64,000 nucleotides of DNA from JAWKWH01 sp963669455. GTDB lineage: Bacteria; Pseudomonadota; Alphaproteobacteria; Rhizobiales; Rhizobiaceae. The stretch lies in NCBI GenBank assembly GCA_963669455.1, contig OY770026.1, forward strand, positions 1,612,001-1,676,000. Direction: 5' to 3'. Under the pieces are notes generated by a model. It had not been told where the DNA came from. It saw only the letters and a program-made list of their open reading frames with translations, and made no database searches. Below are positions 54,442 to 63,150 of the stretch, in pieces. The position numbers and the translations under genes are program-made. Position 1 is the stretch's first letter; every line of letters starts with the position of its first letter.

Positions 54442-54692
54442 TTATCAATGAATTGGTGGGCGCATGACGCCAAGCCGTGAACCCTTGGATGTCTTCACTT
54501 CAGATTTTTTGCTGTAGAGCCGAGTTGACAAATTGTCAGAACAATTGTGATCGGACATGCGCGGTTAAGCGGAATCACGACATGGCTCTAATCCAAGCAT
54601 TTAAAGGCACAAGACGGGATACAACGTTTACCCGCCAATGGTTTGCCTTTAAATTTAGGAAAGTCGAAAGTTTATAGCTGACGCTGCCGGAT

Positions 54693-55097
54693 TTAACGCA
54701 GCACGTGAACTGAACACGCCGCATGGCGCACAACACGTGACGACGTTGAGCCAAGAAAAAAATCGTCCAGCCCGGGCTTATGGGAACCCACGATTATGCA
54801 ATCGGCCCCGACTTTTTGTGCATAGGTTGGTATTTCGCTGCCCGGACGTCCCGTCAGTATCACGGAGTCAATGCTTTCTTCGTCTGTCAAGCGGTCATTC
54901 ATCATGCTTTTGATGGAGTCTCGAGCCTTGGATTTTGCTTCCTGGGTGACAAATGATTGAACAACTTCGTTTATCGGCTCAATGACATGCACCGTAATAA
55001 TCTTACCGTGCTCCGACAATAGCATTTTGGCCGTTTCAATCGCCTTTGGGCCAAAACCCTGATCCAGCGCACTCGCAATGATAATCTTGTCGTACAT
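54693..55097 (-). CDS. Universal stress protein (UspA family)
   Basis: A 134-residue protein with the ATP-binding Usp pattern: KIIIASALDQGFGPKAIETA at the start and GADCIIVGSHKPGLDDFFLG...STSSRVVRHAACSVHVLR at the end (G-2x-G-9x-G(S/T) type). Usp genes often sit within TRAP operons of this order. GGAGG lies just before ATG. Confidence 0.9.
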   Translation of the reverse strand: MYDKIIIASALDQGFGPKAIETAKMLLSEHGKIITVHVIEPINEVVQSFVTQEAKSKARDSIKSMMNDRLTDEESIDSVILTGRPGSEIPTYAQKVGADCIIVGSHKPGLDDFFLGSTSSRVVRHAACSVHVLR

Positions 55098-55278
55098 TCT
55101 TTACCTCCGAAACTTTTGTTGTTCTGGCACTTATCTCGAATTGCTCGAGCTAGACTGAGGCGGCGCGCTTGCAGCTTATCAATGGATCAGGATTCGCCAG
55201 TCAGTTTGCTCAAACTCAACGGGCCACGCTGGGTATGGGTCGAACATAGAACAGAACCCCGCGCCGGACGCGAGTGAA

Positions 55279-55306
55279 ACAGGTTTGGACTGTTGTCCAA
55301 ACCTGT
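55279..55306 (-). terminator. Terminator hairpin after dctP
   Basis: ACAGGTTTGGAC and GTCCAAACCTGT form a perfect 12-bp stem with a TGTT loop. A second inverted repeat (TGATTGTTT/AAACAATCA, 55327-55348) overlaps the dctP stop. Together they likely end dctP transcription on the minus strand. Confidence 0.65.
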
Positions 55307-55345
55307 CTCTTTAAGTTAGTCAGTATTGATTGTTTGTATAAACAA

Positions 55346-56392
55346 TCACAATTCCCCTTTGTCCTTCAGGAATTGTTTCCAGAGCTCTACACCCTTGGCA
55401 TTGCCTTCTGATCTCTCAGCAACTTGAGGCCAAACTTCAGCAATGGACTTTTCCCGCATTCTCTTGATTTCTTCATCAGAGAAATAGATCACTTCTCCGC
55501 CAGCATCTTCCAGGGTTTTTAAAGCATGAGCGACACCGTCTTCATGCAATTTGCTGGTTTCGAAATATGTGCTCTCAAAGACGCCGTCAATGCGGTCTCT
55601 CTGCCATTGAGTCAGTTCATTCCACTTTTGTAGATTTACAAAGGTTTCCTGATGTTGAGCAGGAGCCCAACCTGGCTGCGCGGCGTATTTGATGACCTCG
55701 TGGAACGCCATATCGTCAATGCCGCCGGTGTCCCAATAAGTGCCATCAATCGTACCAAGCTTGATCGCCGTATAGATGTCACCGCCTCCCATGGCTACCG
55801 GTGCGCCGCCCATGGCCTGATGGAAAAGAGCCTGCGGTCCGCCTGCTCGCATTTTCATCCCCTCCAAGTCTTCCATTTTACGGACTGGGGATTTCGTAAA
55901 CATGGCGTTGGGGCCCTGATTTGTCCAACCAACCCAACGTAAATTCCGAGCCTCGGCTGCTTCCTGAATCAAATCACCGATCCGGTATTTGGGATTGCCC
56001 CACATGGCCTCCCATGCTTGCTCTGAGCTGGACGCACCCATGGCCATTCCAAACGCCAACATACCCTCAGGCATATCTCCGCTGTATACGGAACCCCAAC
56101 AGGCTGTGCCATCGAGCAGCCCGGCTGCTGTCGCACCGAATGACTCAGAGCCACTCGTGATGGCCCCAACTGGCTCCAGTTTGATTTTAACTGTACCTTC
56201 GGTTGCTTCTTCAACTGCCTTGATCCACGGTACAACGCCACTTCCCCATCCTGCATCGGATGAGTCAAAACAGGGTTGAAAGACCCACTCGGTAACAGAG
56301 TCGGGCTTCCCATCTTGAGCGAAAGCAACGGTTGCGAGCATGGCAATAGAGCCGGCCAGCAGCGTCTTCTTGATTAGATGGTTTGGTTTCAT
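55346..56392 (-). CDS. dctP: TRAP transporter substrate-binding protein (DctP)
   Basis: A 348-residue exported protein: Sec signal IKKTLLAGSIAMLATVAFAQ, then the DctP fold with WGSGVVPWIKAVEEATEGTV, GMKMRAGGPQALFHQAMGGA (the conserved Arg that contacts the substrate carboxylate), DIYTAIKLGTIDGTYWD and a helical C-terminus. GGAGG precedes the ATG. It lies on the opposite strand from dctMQ. Confidence 0.92.
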   Translation of the reverse strand: MKPNHLIKKTLLAGSIAMLATVAFAQDGKPDSVTEWVFQPCFDSSDAGWGSGVVPWIKAVEEATEGTVKIKLEPVGAITSGSESFGATAAGLLDGTACWGSVYSGDMPEGMLAFGMAMGASSSEQAWEAMWGNPKYRIGDLIQEAAEARNLRWVGWTNQGPNAMFTKSPVRKMEDLEGMKMRAGGPQALFHQAMGGAPVAMGGGDIYTAIKLGTIDGTYWDTGGIDDMAFHEVIKYAAQPGWAPAQHQETFVNLQKWNELTQWQRDRIDGVFESTYFETSKLHEDGVAHALKTLEDAGGEVIYFSDEEIKRMREKSIAEVWPQVAERSEGNAKGVELWKQFLKDKGEL

Positions 56393-56581
56393 GAATTTTC
56401 CTCCTTGCGCGATTATTTCTAAATGTGCTCGTTGCTACAAGTACGTAATGCCTGCAAAAATTGACTTTGTGTGCCCATTGATGGTCTACATATCGCAAAT
56501 TGCTCCCAATACATTTCCGGCAAGATCCTTTCGCAACACTTGTTTGGGATTACGTTCGTTAACGTGCATGCTCCCATGCTA

Positions 56582-56670
56582 TTGGAGCGCAAAGAAAATT
56601 GGTGGGGACAGATACAATTATCGATAAGTATGGATACAGATCTCCTCGGAATTGTATCTGTGCCAACCCC
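56582..56670. promoter_or_regulatory. Shared regulatory module between dctP and mmsA
   Basis: The minus strand of 56582-56639 repeats the 52201 module, facing dctP. A further half-copy, AATTGTATCTGTGCCAACC (from 56650), points toward mmsA on the + strand. TTATCGATAA within the module is a perfect palindrome. It lies in the 440-nt gap between dctP and mmsA; the rest of that gap holds no gene. Confidence 0.65.
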
Positions 56671-56832
56671 GGTGAACACACCTAATGGGCTCTCACTTTG
56701 GCACATACTGTAACCATCACTATTGGAATCTGTGACTCCTTCGTTTGGAATTCTTGATAGCATCTTATCTTCAAGCGCACCGCAAATTCTTGTGGTGCGG
56801 AACCAGAGATGCAATTATTTAGGAGATCCCAA

Positions 56833-58335
56833 ATGCCCACGGTCGGTCACTTTCTGTCAAACAAGCTATGGTCGGGCAATTCTGATCGGACCGGTGATAT
56901 TTATAATCCCGCAACGGGGAGCGTAACGGGACAAGTAACGTTAGCATCGAAGCAGGACGTAGATAATGTCGTAAACGTTGCAGCCGAGGCTCTACCAGCT
57001 TGGGCAGCAACACCGGCGGCAAAACGCGCTACTGTGATGTTCGAATTCCGGGATCTGCTGAAAAAGAATATCGACGAACTTGCGGAACTGCTCTCTGCAG
57101 AACACGGCAAGACAATTCCAGATGCGAAAGGCGAAATTGCACGTGGCATTGAAGTTGTTGAATTTGTCTGCGGTATTCCTCAGCTATTAAAAGGCGAGTA
57201 CTCAGAATCTGTCGCTTCGAATGTTGACAGCCATACCGTTCGTCAACCAGTTGGTGTTGTCGCTGGCATTACACCATTCAATTTTCCAGCCATGGTGCCT
57301 TTATGGATGTATCCGGTGGCCATCGCATGTGGAAACACCTTTGTACTAAAGCCATCCGAAAAGGACCCAACTGTAGTACTGCGGATCGCGGAACTTCTCG
57401 CTGAGGCAGGTCTTCCAGAAGGTGTGTTCAACGTTGTCAATGGAGACAAGGAGGCGGTTGACGCATTGTTGGACAATCCAAAGATCGAAGCAGTTAGCTT
57501 CGTTGGTTCAACACCGATTGGCCACTACATCTATTCACGCGGCACTGCTAACGGCAAGCGCGTGCAGGCGCTGTGCGGCGCAAAGAACCATCTGGTGGTA
57601 ATGCCGGATGCGGATATGGACCAAGTCACGGATGCATTGATTGGTTCTGCTTACGGTTCAGCTGGCGAGAGATGCATGGCAATTTCGGTTGCAGTGCCCA
57701 TCGGCGAAGATACAGCAAACCGTCTGGTCAAAGCTTTGGAACCACGAGTTCGGGCGCTGAAAGTAGCACCCTATACCGACCCTGCCTCAGAGCTTGGTCC
57801 AGTCATCTCAAAGCAGAGTTATGACAAGATCCAAACGTTGATCGATCAAGGCCTCGAGCAAGGTGCAAATTTGGTCGTGGACGGTCGCGGCGTCAGCCTA
57901 CAAGGCTATGAAGACGGATATTTTATCGGCGGTTGTTTGTTCGATAATGTCACAACGGACATGTCTATTTATAAAGAAGAAATATTTGGACCAGTTCTAT
58001 CTGTTGTTCGTGCTGCCGAGTACGATGAGGCGGTGCAAATGATCAATGATCACGAATATGGAAATGGTACCGCGATCTTCACACGCGATGGCGATGCAGC
58101 TCGTGATTTTTGGGCACGTGTGCGAATTGGCATGGTTGGTGTCAATGTGCCAATACCAGTTCCGGTGGCCTACCATTCATTTGGTGGATGGAAGCGATCG
58201 CTATTTGGCGATCATCATATCCACGGCATGGAAGGTGTTCGGTTTTACACACGGCTAAAGACAATGACATCGCGCTGGCCGTCTGGTATCCGAACCGGTG
58301 CTGAATTCAATTTTACCGGCGGTAAAGACGTGTAA
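56833..58335 (+). CDS. mmsA: CoA-acylating methylmalonate-semialdehyde dehydrogenase
   Basis: A 500-residue ALDH-fold enzyme: AEHGKTIPDAKGEIARGIEV, TPFNFPAMVPLWMYPVAIAC, FVGSTPIGHYIYSRGT, catalytic Cys in GSAGERCMAISVAVP and FTGGKDV at the end. The family converts malonate or methylmalonate semialdehyde to acetyl- or propionyl-CoA in valine, inositol or beta-alanine breakdown. AGGAG before ATG 56833 sets the start. Neighbouring TRAP and MocR genes suggest a dedicated catabolic route. Confidence 0.93.
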   Translation: MPTVGHFLSNKLWSGNSDRTGDIYNPATGSVTGQVTLASKQDVDNVVNVAAEALPAWAATPAAKRATVMFEFRDLLKKNIDELAELLSAEHGKTIPDAKGEIARGIEVVEFVCGIPQLLKGEYSESVASNVDSHTVRQPVGVVAGITPFNFPAMVPLWMYPVAIACGNTFVLKPSEKDPTVVLRIAELLAEAGLPEGVFNVVNGDKEAVDALLDNPKIEAVSFVGSTPIGHYIYSRGTANGKRVQALCGAKNHLVVMPDADMDQVTDALIGSAYGSAGERCMAISVAVPIGEDTANRLVKALEPRVRALKVAPYTDPASELGPVISKQSYDKIQTLIDQGLEQGANLVVDGRGVSLQGYEDGYFIGGCLFDNVTTDMSIYKEEIFGPVLSVVRAAEYDEAVQMINDHEYGNGTAIFTRDGDAARDFWARVRIGMVGVNVPIPVPVAYHSFGGWKRSLFGDHHIHGMEGVRFYTRLKTMTSRWPSGIRTGAEFNFTGGKDV

Positions 58336-58430
58336 GTTACTCGACCCGATTGAGAGCAAATATGGTGCTGGTTCGACAAAGAACTGCTGTATTTGCTTCC
58401 GATTTTGGAATGTTCACGTCTAAAATGTGG

Positions 58431-58846
58431 CTAGAGCATGTCTTGTTTAAATGGAATCGTTTGAGCGCAGGGTATTTGTGTCCTGATTAGGAGCGTGACG
58501 CGACGCGGGTGCACACCCGTTAGCTTCGCGCGACGACATCCAGGGCGCAAAGAACCTGTGGCGTTTTGCGGCTTCTTTGGCCCGCAACAATGCCTTGATC
58601 CGCTTGGAGCAATCAAGGCATTATTCGCCATACGGCCTGCGGCCGGGCGAAAATGCCCTGGCTGAAACGATTTGGGTTTGCTGTCCTGTTTCAAAACCTT
58701 AACTCCACCTGCTTGGAGGTCTTTTTCACGGACAGTGTCGTCAAAATCCTCGCACGATCATCTGATCGCACTCCGGTATTTTCCTAACTGCCGCAAAAAA
58801 AATCCTCTCCATCAAACTGATCCCATTTAAGCAAGACACGCTCTAG
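58431..58846. repeat. 416-bp element with terminal inverted repeats
   Basis: The left end CTAGAGCATGTCTTGTTTAA and the complement of the right end CTAGAGCGTGTCTTGCTTAA match over about 30 bp with few differences. An internal perfect inverted repeat (AATGCCTTGAT/ATCAAGGCATT, about 58588-58622) is present. No convincing gene lies inside. The right end overlaps the stop codon of the MocR gene. It resembles the MITE-like intergenic elements of Hyphomicrobiales. Confidence 0.65.
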
Positions 58847-60318
58847 TGGCCTCGCAAGTCAGCGATCACCTCCGCTAGAATTTTAATTCCTTGCTCTATT
58901 GAAGAGGCTGGGATTGAGGACATTCCAAGTCGAAAGTACAGCTTCCCAATATCTGCATTCGAGTAGCAGGGAGAAATTTCTTCAATAATTACACCGCGAT
59001 TTTGGGCCTCATGCGCAATCTGCGCAGCGCTAAGAACCATTTCTTTATCTTTGAGCACAAAATTCGTGCCACCAAATTCGCCCGTAGCAGAAAAATCTGG
59101 CAATATCGTTCTTATAATATCATTGGCAACCGTCCACCGATCCTTAGAGTCGATGTGTAGTCGGCGCAGCAGGCTTTCATAGTAACCAAAGCGCAAAAAT
59201 GCAGCGGCGGTAAATTGAAGGACAATTGGTGGGTGACGCAATATTGTGCCGCGTAAATCTCGTGCCGCCTCAATAAAATCAGGTTCAGCTACCATATAGC
59301 CAAGTCTCAATCCGGGCGAGAGTCCTTTTGAAAGGCTGCCCAAATAAATCATACGCCCCTTTGCGCCGGAATTTCGGAGCGGAAGTGGAGTAAAATCTCG
59401 ATAGTCGACATCGCATTCGTAATCATCTTCAACAATAAGGAAGTCGTACTCCTCGGCGGCTTCAACGAGTTTCTTCCTGCGCTCTTCCGACATTGTCACG
59501 GTCGTTGGGAACTGCCGGTTTGGTGTTGTAAATACGAGGGTACTGCCTCTAAGGCGTTCATCAACAATCATTCCTTCTTCATCTACCGGCTGGAATCGGA
59601 CTTCGCCAAAACTTGCACTCAATATTTTGCGCGCATCGGGGTAGCCCGGGTCCTCAATGGTTGCAACACGGCTGCGTTCACCCAACAATTGACTTGTAAT
59701 ATAAAGGCCATTTTGACAGCCAAGTGTGACCAATACTGAGTCAGTGGATTCGAATATCCCTCGACGCGGCAAAATGCGTGCGCAAACTTGTTCAAGCAAT
59801 TCTGCGCTGTCCAAATAATGATTATCAGAGGACCAAACCTTCAAATCCTTCCTGTTCATTGCAATTCGCGAACATTCTCTCCATTGAGCGACTGGAAACC
59901 TGTCCTCATCAATCTGATTGCAGACAAATGGATAGTCGAATTCGAACCAATTTGCAGGTCGGATGATTGTCCGTAAATTTTCGGATCGCCGCCGCCAGTT
60001 TGTTTGTACCCACATCGGAGATTTTCGTTTGGTTGAGAGTTCCGAGGTGTGCGACGTTCTCGTCCCGGCACTTTCATATCGGCTTACAAAAAATCCTGAT
60101 CGTGGTTTTGAGTAGATGAGGTGTTGGTCCTCCAGAACTCCGTAGGCGGCTATTACGGTGTTGATCGAAACCTCGTGCAGTTGGGAAAAATTTCGACATG
60201 AAGGAAGTTTTGAATCAGCCTGGAGTACACCCTCAAAAATGAGTCGAGAGATTTCAGCGACGACTTGATCTCTGAGGCCAACATTTCTTGTCTTGTCGAT
60301 CTCAATTCTTAGCTGCAT
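58843..60318 (-). CDS. MocR/PdxR-type regulator (GntR HTH fused to aminotransferase fold)
   Basis: A 491-residue protein with an N-terminal winged helix (DSKLPSCRNFSQLHEVSINT, then VIAAYGVLEDQHLIYSKPRS) and a class I aminotransferase domain. The PLP Lys is in YLGSLSKGLSPGLRLGYM and the IVEDDYECDVDYRDF block is conserved. Such regulators respond to PLP-bound amines or amino acids, for example in GABA, taurine or vitamin B6 pathways. It is the likely regulator of the TRAP/mmsA genes. Confidence 0.92.
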   Translation of the reverse strand: MQLRIEIDKTRNVGLRDQVVAEISRLIFEGVLQADSKLPSCRNFSQLHEVSINTVIAAYGVLEDQHLIYSKPRSGFFVSRYESAGTRTSHTSELSTKRKSPMWVQTNWRRRSENLRTIIRPANWFEFDYPFVCNQIDEDRFPVAQWRECSRIAMNRKDLKVWSSDNHYLDSAELLEQVCARILPRRGIFESTDSVLVTLGCQNGLYITSQLLGERSRVATIEDPGYPDARKILSASFGEVRFQPVDEEGMIVDERLRGSTLVFTTPNRQFPTTVTMSEERRKKLVEAAEEYDFLIVEDDYECDVDYRDFTPLPLRNSGAKGRMIYLGSLSKGLSPGLRLGYMVAEPDFIEAARDLRGTILRHPPIVLQFTAAAFLRFGYYESLLRRLHIDSKDRWTVANDIIRTILPDFSATGEFGGTNFVLKDKEMVLSAAQIAHEAQNRGVIIEEISPCYSNADIGKLYFRLGMSSIPASSIEQGIKILAEVIADLRGH

Positions 60319-60545
60319 TCAATACCATCTCCGAAAAATCAGCTTAGTTGATATGTTGTTGTTGGACCCCAGACCGCGCAGACCTTAAGTTTTCCATTAT
60401 GGAGAATATTCCGGTTTAAGTGCATTCTACAAGCATGGATCTGGCATCGTCAGCGAAGTTCGATGATTTTTGTAGTGGTTAGAAATTGTTCCAGTTGGCC
60501 AAAATCCCTTCAAACATATCAACACGTTTCCCGAGGTTTTTAGCC

Positions 60546-60571
60546 TAGTGTCCCGAATGCGAAGTTCGTCA
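60546..60571 (+). repeat. Single transposon-like end
   Basis: TAGTGTCCCGAATGCGAAG continues TTCGTCA and closely matches the arm at 47497-47523. It lies 5 nt before the truncated AraC reading frame, so it may mark the insertion or deletion that removed the rest of that gene. The remaining 60319-60545 gap holds no gene. Confidence 0.4.
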
Positions 60572-60575
60572 GTGA

Positions 60576-60890
60576 GTGTGGTCTGCTCTCAACAAAGGCT
60601 CCAATAACGTTGCCATCCCGCGCTCCGTCAAGAAAGCCGAAGAATACATGCGGGCGAACGCTGACATGCCGGTAACAATTCAGCGACTGGCGCAAGAGGC
60701 AGGCTGCAGCGAACATGCGCTACATAACGGCTTCAAACAATTTCGAAACAAAAGTCCGCTAACTGTTTTGCGCGAGACAAGGCTCGAGCAGGCACATGTC
60801 GACTTGATGCGACGCAGCGGCTCCGACGGTGATGTCCCATTCAAATGGGGTTTCAGCAACCTCGGACGGTTTTCCAAATTTTACATTTAA
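60576..60890 (+). pseudogene. AraC-family C-terminal fragment
   Basis: The 104-residue frame holds only the AraC DNA-binding part: VKKAEEYMRANADMPVTIQR, LAQEAGCSEHALHNGFKQFR and KWGFSNLGRFSKFYI. It matches the C-termini of the AraC proteins at 62038 and 63151. The sensory N-terminal half is missing, and the frame stops before the final 20 residues of its relatives. It is probably a remnant of a duplicated regulator gene. Confidence 0.75.
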
Positions 60891-61641
60891 CGGCATGGCG
60901 AAAGGCCATCGCAAACATTGAGAACAGAACCCTGTCAGCTGTTTCCAGCGGCTTAGGCCGATCCGAAACGTCTTCGTGCCTTTGACATGTCCGATGCAGA
61001 ATAGGTAACAACGTTCAGAGCACGTGATGGGCTTGAAGCGGCTTTTTGTGTCAACTACACCTGTCACAACCGGAATTCTTGCGCACATAACCGAGGCAGG
61101 TTTCACCTGCTGGGCAGCATTGCCGGATCGATTTTGCTTCTGTCAGGCTGTCAACTGGAAGGCGTGGTTTTGCCCGCCAACGCTGAAACCGTCGCCGCCG
61201 ATTTGCGAGATAACTACATCGGCGACACGATCATCAGACAACGGCATCATCGGCTGGCCACACCACGCAGGTTATCGATCTCCAACTGAACTGGTGACAG
61301 ATGCGCCAACTGTTCAGGTAAGTCCCAGACCGACAATCGTGGTGGATTCAGATTTCGGGCTGGCAGTCATGCCCGCGATTGCCGGACTATTGATTGCCGC
61401 TCCAATGCTTGTCGCATCTGTGAACGAGCGCATGGGCCAATAGTCTGACTGCCGCAGTCGTCGGATATTCCGATATTGAGCGACTGTATCCAAATCACAA
61501 GCCGCCAAACCGATCTGCGGTTGGTTCTCCTCTGCATCCCATTTGGGACATTGAAGACATGAGAAATAACAATCTATGATGGTGGCACATAGACACGTCT
61601 AAGGGTTTGTTCGTGTTTGTGTTTCTTGTGAGGTTTCAAAC
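60891..61641. other. Decayed region; possible lipoprotein remnant
   Basis: No intact gene is evident. One frame (about 61107-61289, +) reads LLGSIAGSILLLSGCQLEGV and VLPANAETVAADLRDNYIGD, i.e. a lipobox-like segment (LLSGC) followed by a plausible short mature part, but no start codon with a ribosome site is found upstream. Another frame (61024-61443) shows no coding character. The stretch looks like relics of a former gene set. Confidence 0.35.
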
Positions 61642-61944
61642 TTGGACGAATATTCCTTTTTCCGCGACTTGCTCGAAATTTGGCGGCAGACCCCAGATGG
61701 GGTGAAGATCGTGTTGGCCGTTGCTATACTCGGCTATATCGCGTTCTTTGTGTGTTTATTCTTTGGGTTCCGCGTTGCGACTCGTCCTCGCCCACTTTCA
61801 TCAAGCGACGATTTGCATGTTCGTGAGCTTGTTGACGCACAAATATGCAAGATCATCGCCGAATGGGAACGTTCTAGATTGGCGGAGGAGCAGCAGGCGC
61901 GCATGGCGCCTTCGGTACCAAGTGAAACTGGATGGCGTATGTGA
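61642..61944 (+). CDS. Small single-TM protein
   Basis: The TTG start at 61642 is preceded by GAGG at 8 nt. The 100-residue product has one membrane helix (VKIVLAVAILGYIAFFVCLF) after a short N-terminal part, then a charged cytosolic helix (VRELVDAQICKIIAEWERSR). No family is recognised. It converges with the AraC gene at 62038. Confidence 0.45.
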   Translation: MDEYSFFRDLLEIWRQTPDGVKIVLAVAILGYIAFFVCLFFGFRVATRPRPLSSSDDLHVRELVDAQICKIIAEWERSRLAEEQQARMAPSVPSETGWRM

Positions 61945-62037
61945 AGCTCTATTCAGGCTTGATCAGTTCGTGGAAGAACACCGGAAGATTTGTGCGCTCA
62001 ACTGCGGGCCGGCAAACACCCCGGGCGATGCAAAGCC

Positions 62038-63039
62038 TCAGGCGACTATTTTTTTGGTAGTCTGTGATGGTTTCTCAAAGTACTTGGCCTCATAATGGGC
62101 GGCGAAACGGCCGAGGTTCGAAAACCCCCACTTGAGTGCTACATCGGTTACTCTGGCGCCTTCACGTGCAAGATCAGAGTATGCACATTCAAGCCTGATA
62201 TCGCGTAGGACCATCATCGGGGTTTTGTCGCGAAAGGCTTTGAATGCATTTTGTAAAGCTCGCTCACTGCATCCGGCTTCCTTGGCCAGTTTTTCCATGG
62301 TGACGGGCTCATGGGCGTGAGAGCGCATCCATTCTTCGGCACGCCGGACTGAACCCGGGACACCACAATCGATTGGCGCTCCCGGCTTGTCATCATAGTT
62401 GTGAGGCAGCACCCCAAGAACGGTGGTGATCAGTTGGTCCGACAAGTTCGCACGAACGATTTCATGCTCCAACGCATCACTCGCACAGTTGAACATCGTG
62501 AGCAGGTGGTTAAGCAGATTGACAACGGCAGTTCCATGGTTGGTTTCAAGATCAATTGCCGGTGAGAAGCGCAACGGTTCGTTGTGTTCACGGTCGTACA
62601 GATTCTTTGCCCGTACCGTCAGGTCATCAGCGGGTATCGCCAGATACAGCATCTCATTGCCGGCCGACGCCGTCACCCGCGTCCCGGCATCTCTGCGGAT
62701 GATTCGCCCCTGGTTCTTGTGACACTCGATCTTGCCGAAATGCGTGTCGTGAACAACACAGGATTCAGCCATCGGGATCGCAAGACAATAGATTTGCTGA
62801 TCAACAAGCGTTGTGCCTTCGGCCGAAAATCCCCACCTTGCTACCGTGGCCTGGAAGTTGGAAAAGCCGGCATTTGAAAGCACCACGGCTTCACCCGGTC
62901 GGGCTGGGTCAAGCGGTACCGCAGCGTATCCACCGTCGTATGTACGATTGAACCAACTACCAACCTCATCAGCGGTCGTTGCCGTGGAGAGTCGATATTT
63001 GTTTCCAAACCGGCTGACCGAAGCCGCAAGTGGGTTCAT
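62038..63039 (-). CDS. AraC-family transcriptional regulator
   Basis: A 333-residue protein: an N-terminal cupin-like/AraC ligand domain (AESCVVHDTHFGKIECHKNQ region) and a C-terminal double HTH (EPVTMEKLAKEAGCSERALQ; KWGFSNLGRFAAHYEAKYFE). The plan resembles regulators with an AraC_binding_2 domain near catabolic operons. No target is deducible. It is one of three related frames in this corner. Confidence 0.88.
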   Translation of the reverse strand: MNPLAASVSRFGNKYRLSTATTADEVGSWFNRTYDGGYAAVPLDPARPGEAVVLSNAGFSNFQATVARWGFSAEGTTLVDQQIYCLAIPMAESCVVHDTHFGKIECHKNQGRIIRRDAGTRVTASAGNEMLYLAIPADDLTVRAKNLYDREHNEPLRFSPAIDLETNHGTAVVNLLNHLLTMFNCASDALEHEIVRANLSDQLITTVLGVLPHNYDDKPGAPIDCGVPGSVRRAEEWMRSHAHEPVTMEKLAKEAGCSERALQNAFKAFRDKTPMMVLRDIRLECAYSDLAREGARVTDVALKWGFSNLGRFAAHYEAKYFEKPSQTTKKIVA

Positions 63040-63150
63040 GGAATAAGTTCCGCCAAACTAATGTCCAATTATGTGAACACACCGTTTAACGTACGCCTAA
63101 CAATTGTGTTGTAAATGCCCGTTCAACCAATTGTGATTGATCAAAGGTTA

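Noticed and set aside
61024..61443. 139-codon + ORF
   Set aside because: Trp/Cys/Pro-rich composition and no ribosome site; another frame over the first half reads more like protein, so this one is not called as a gene.
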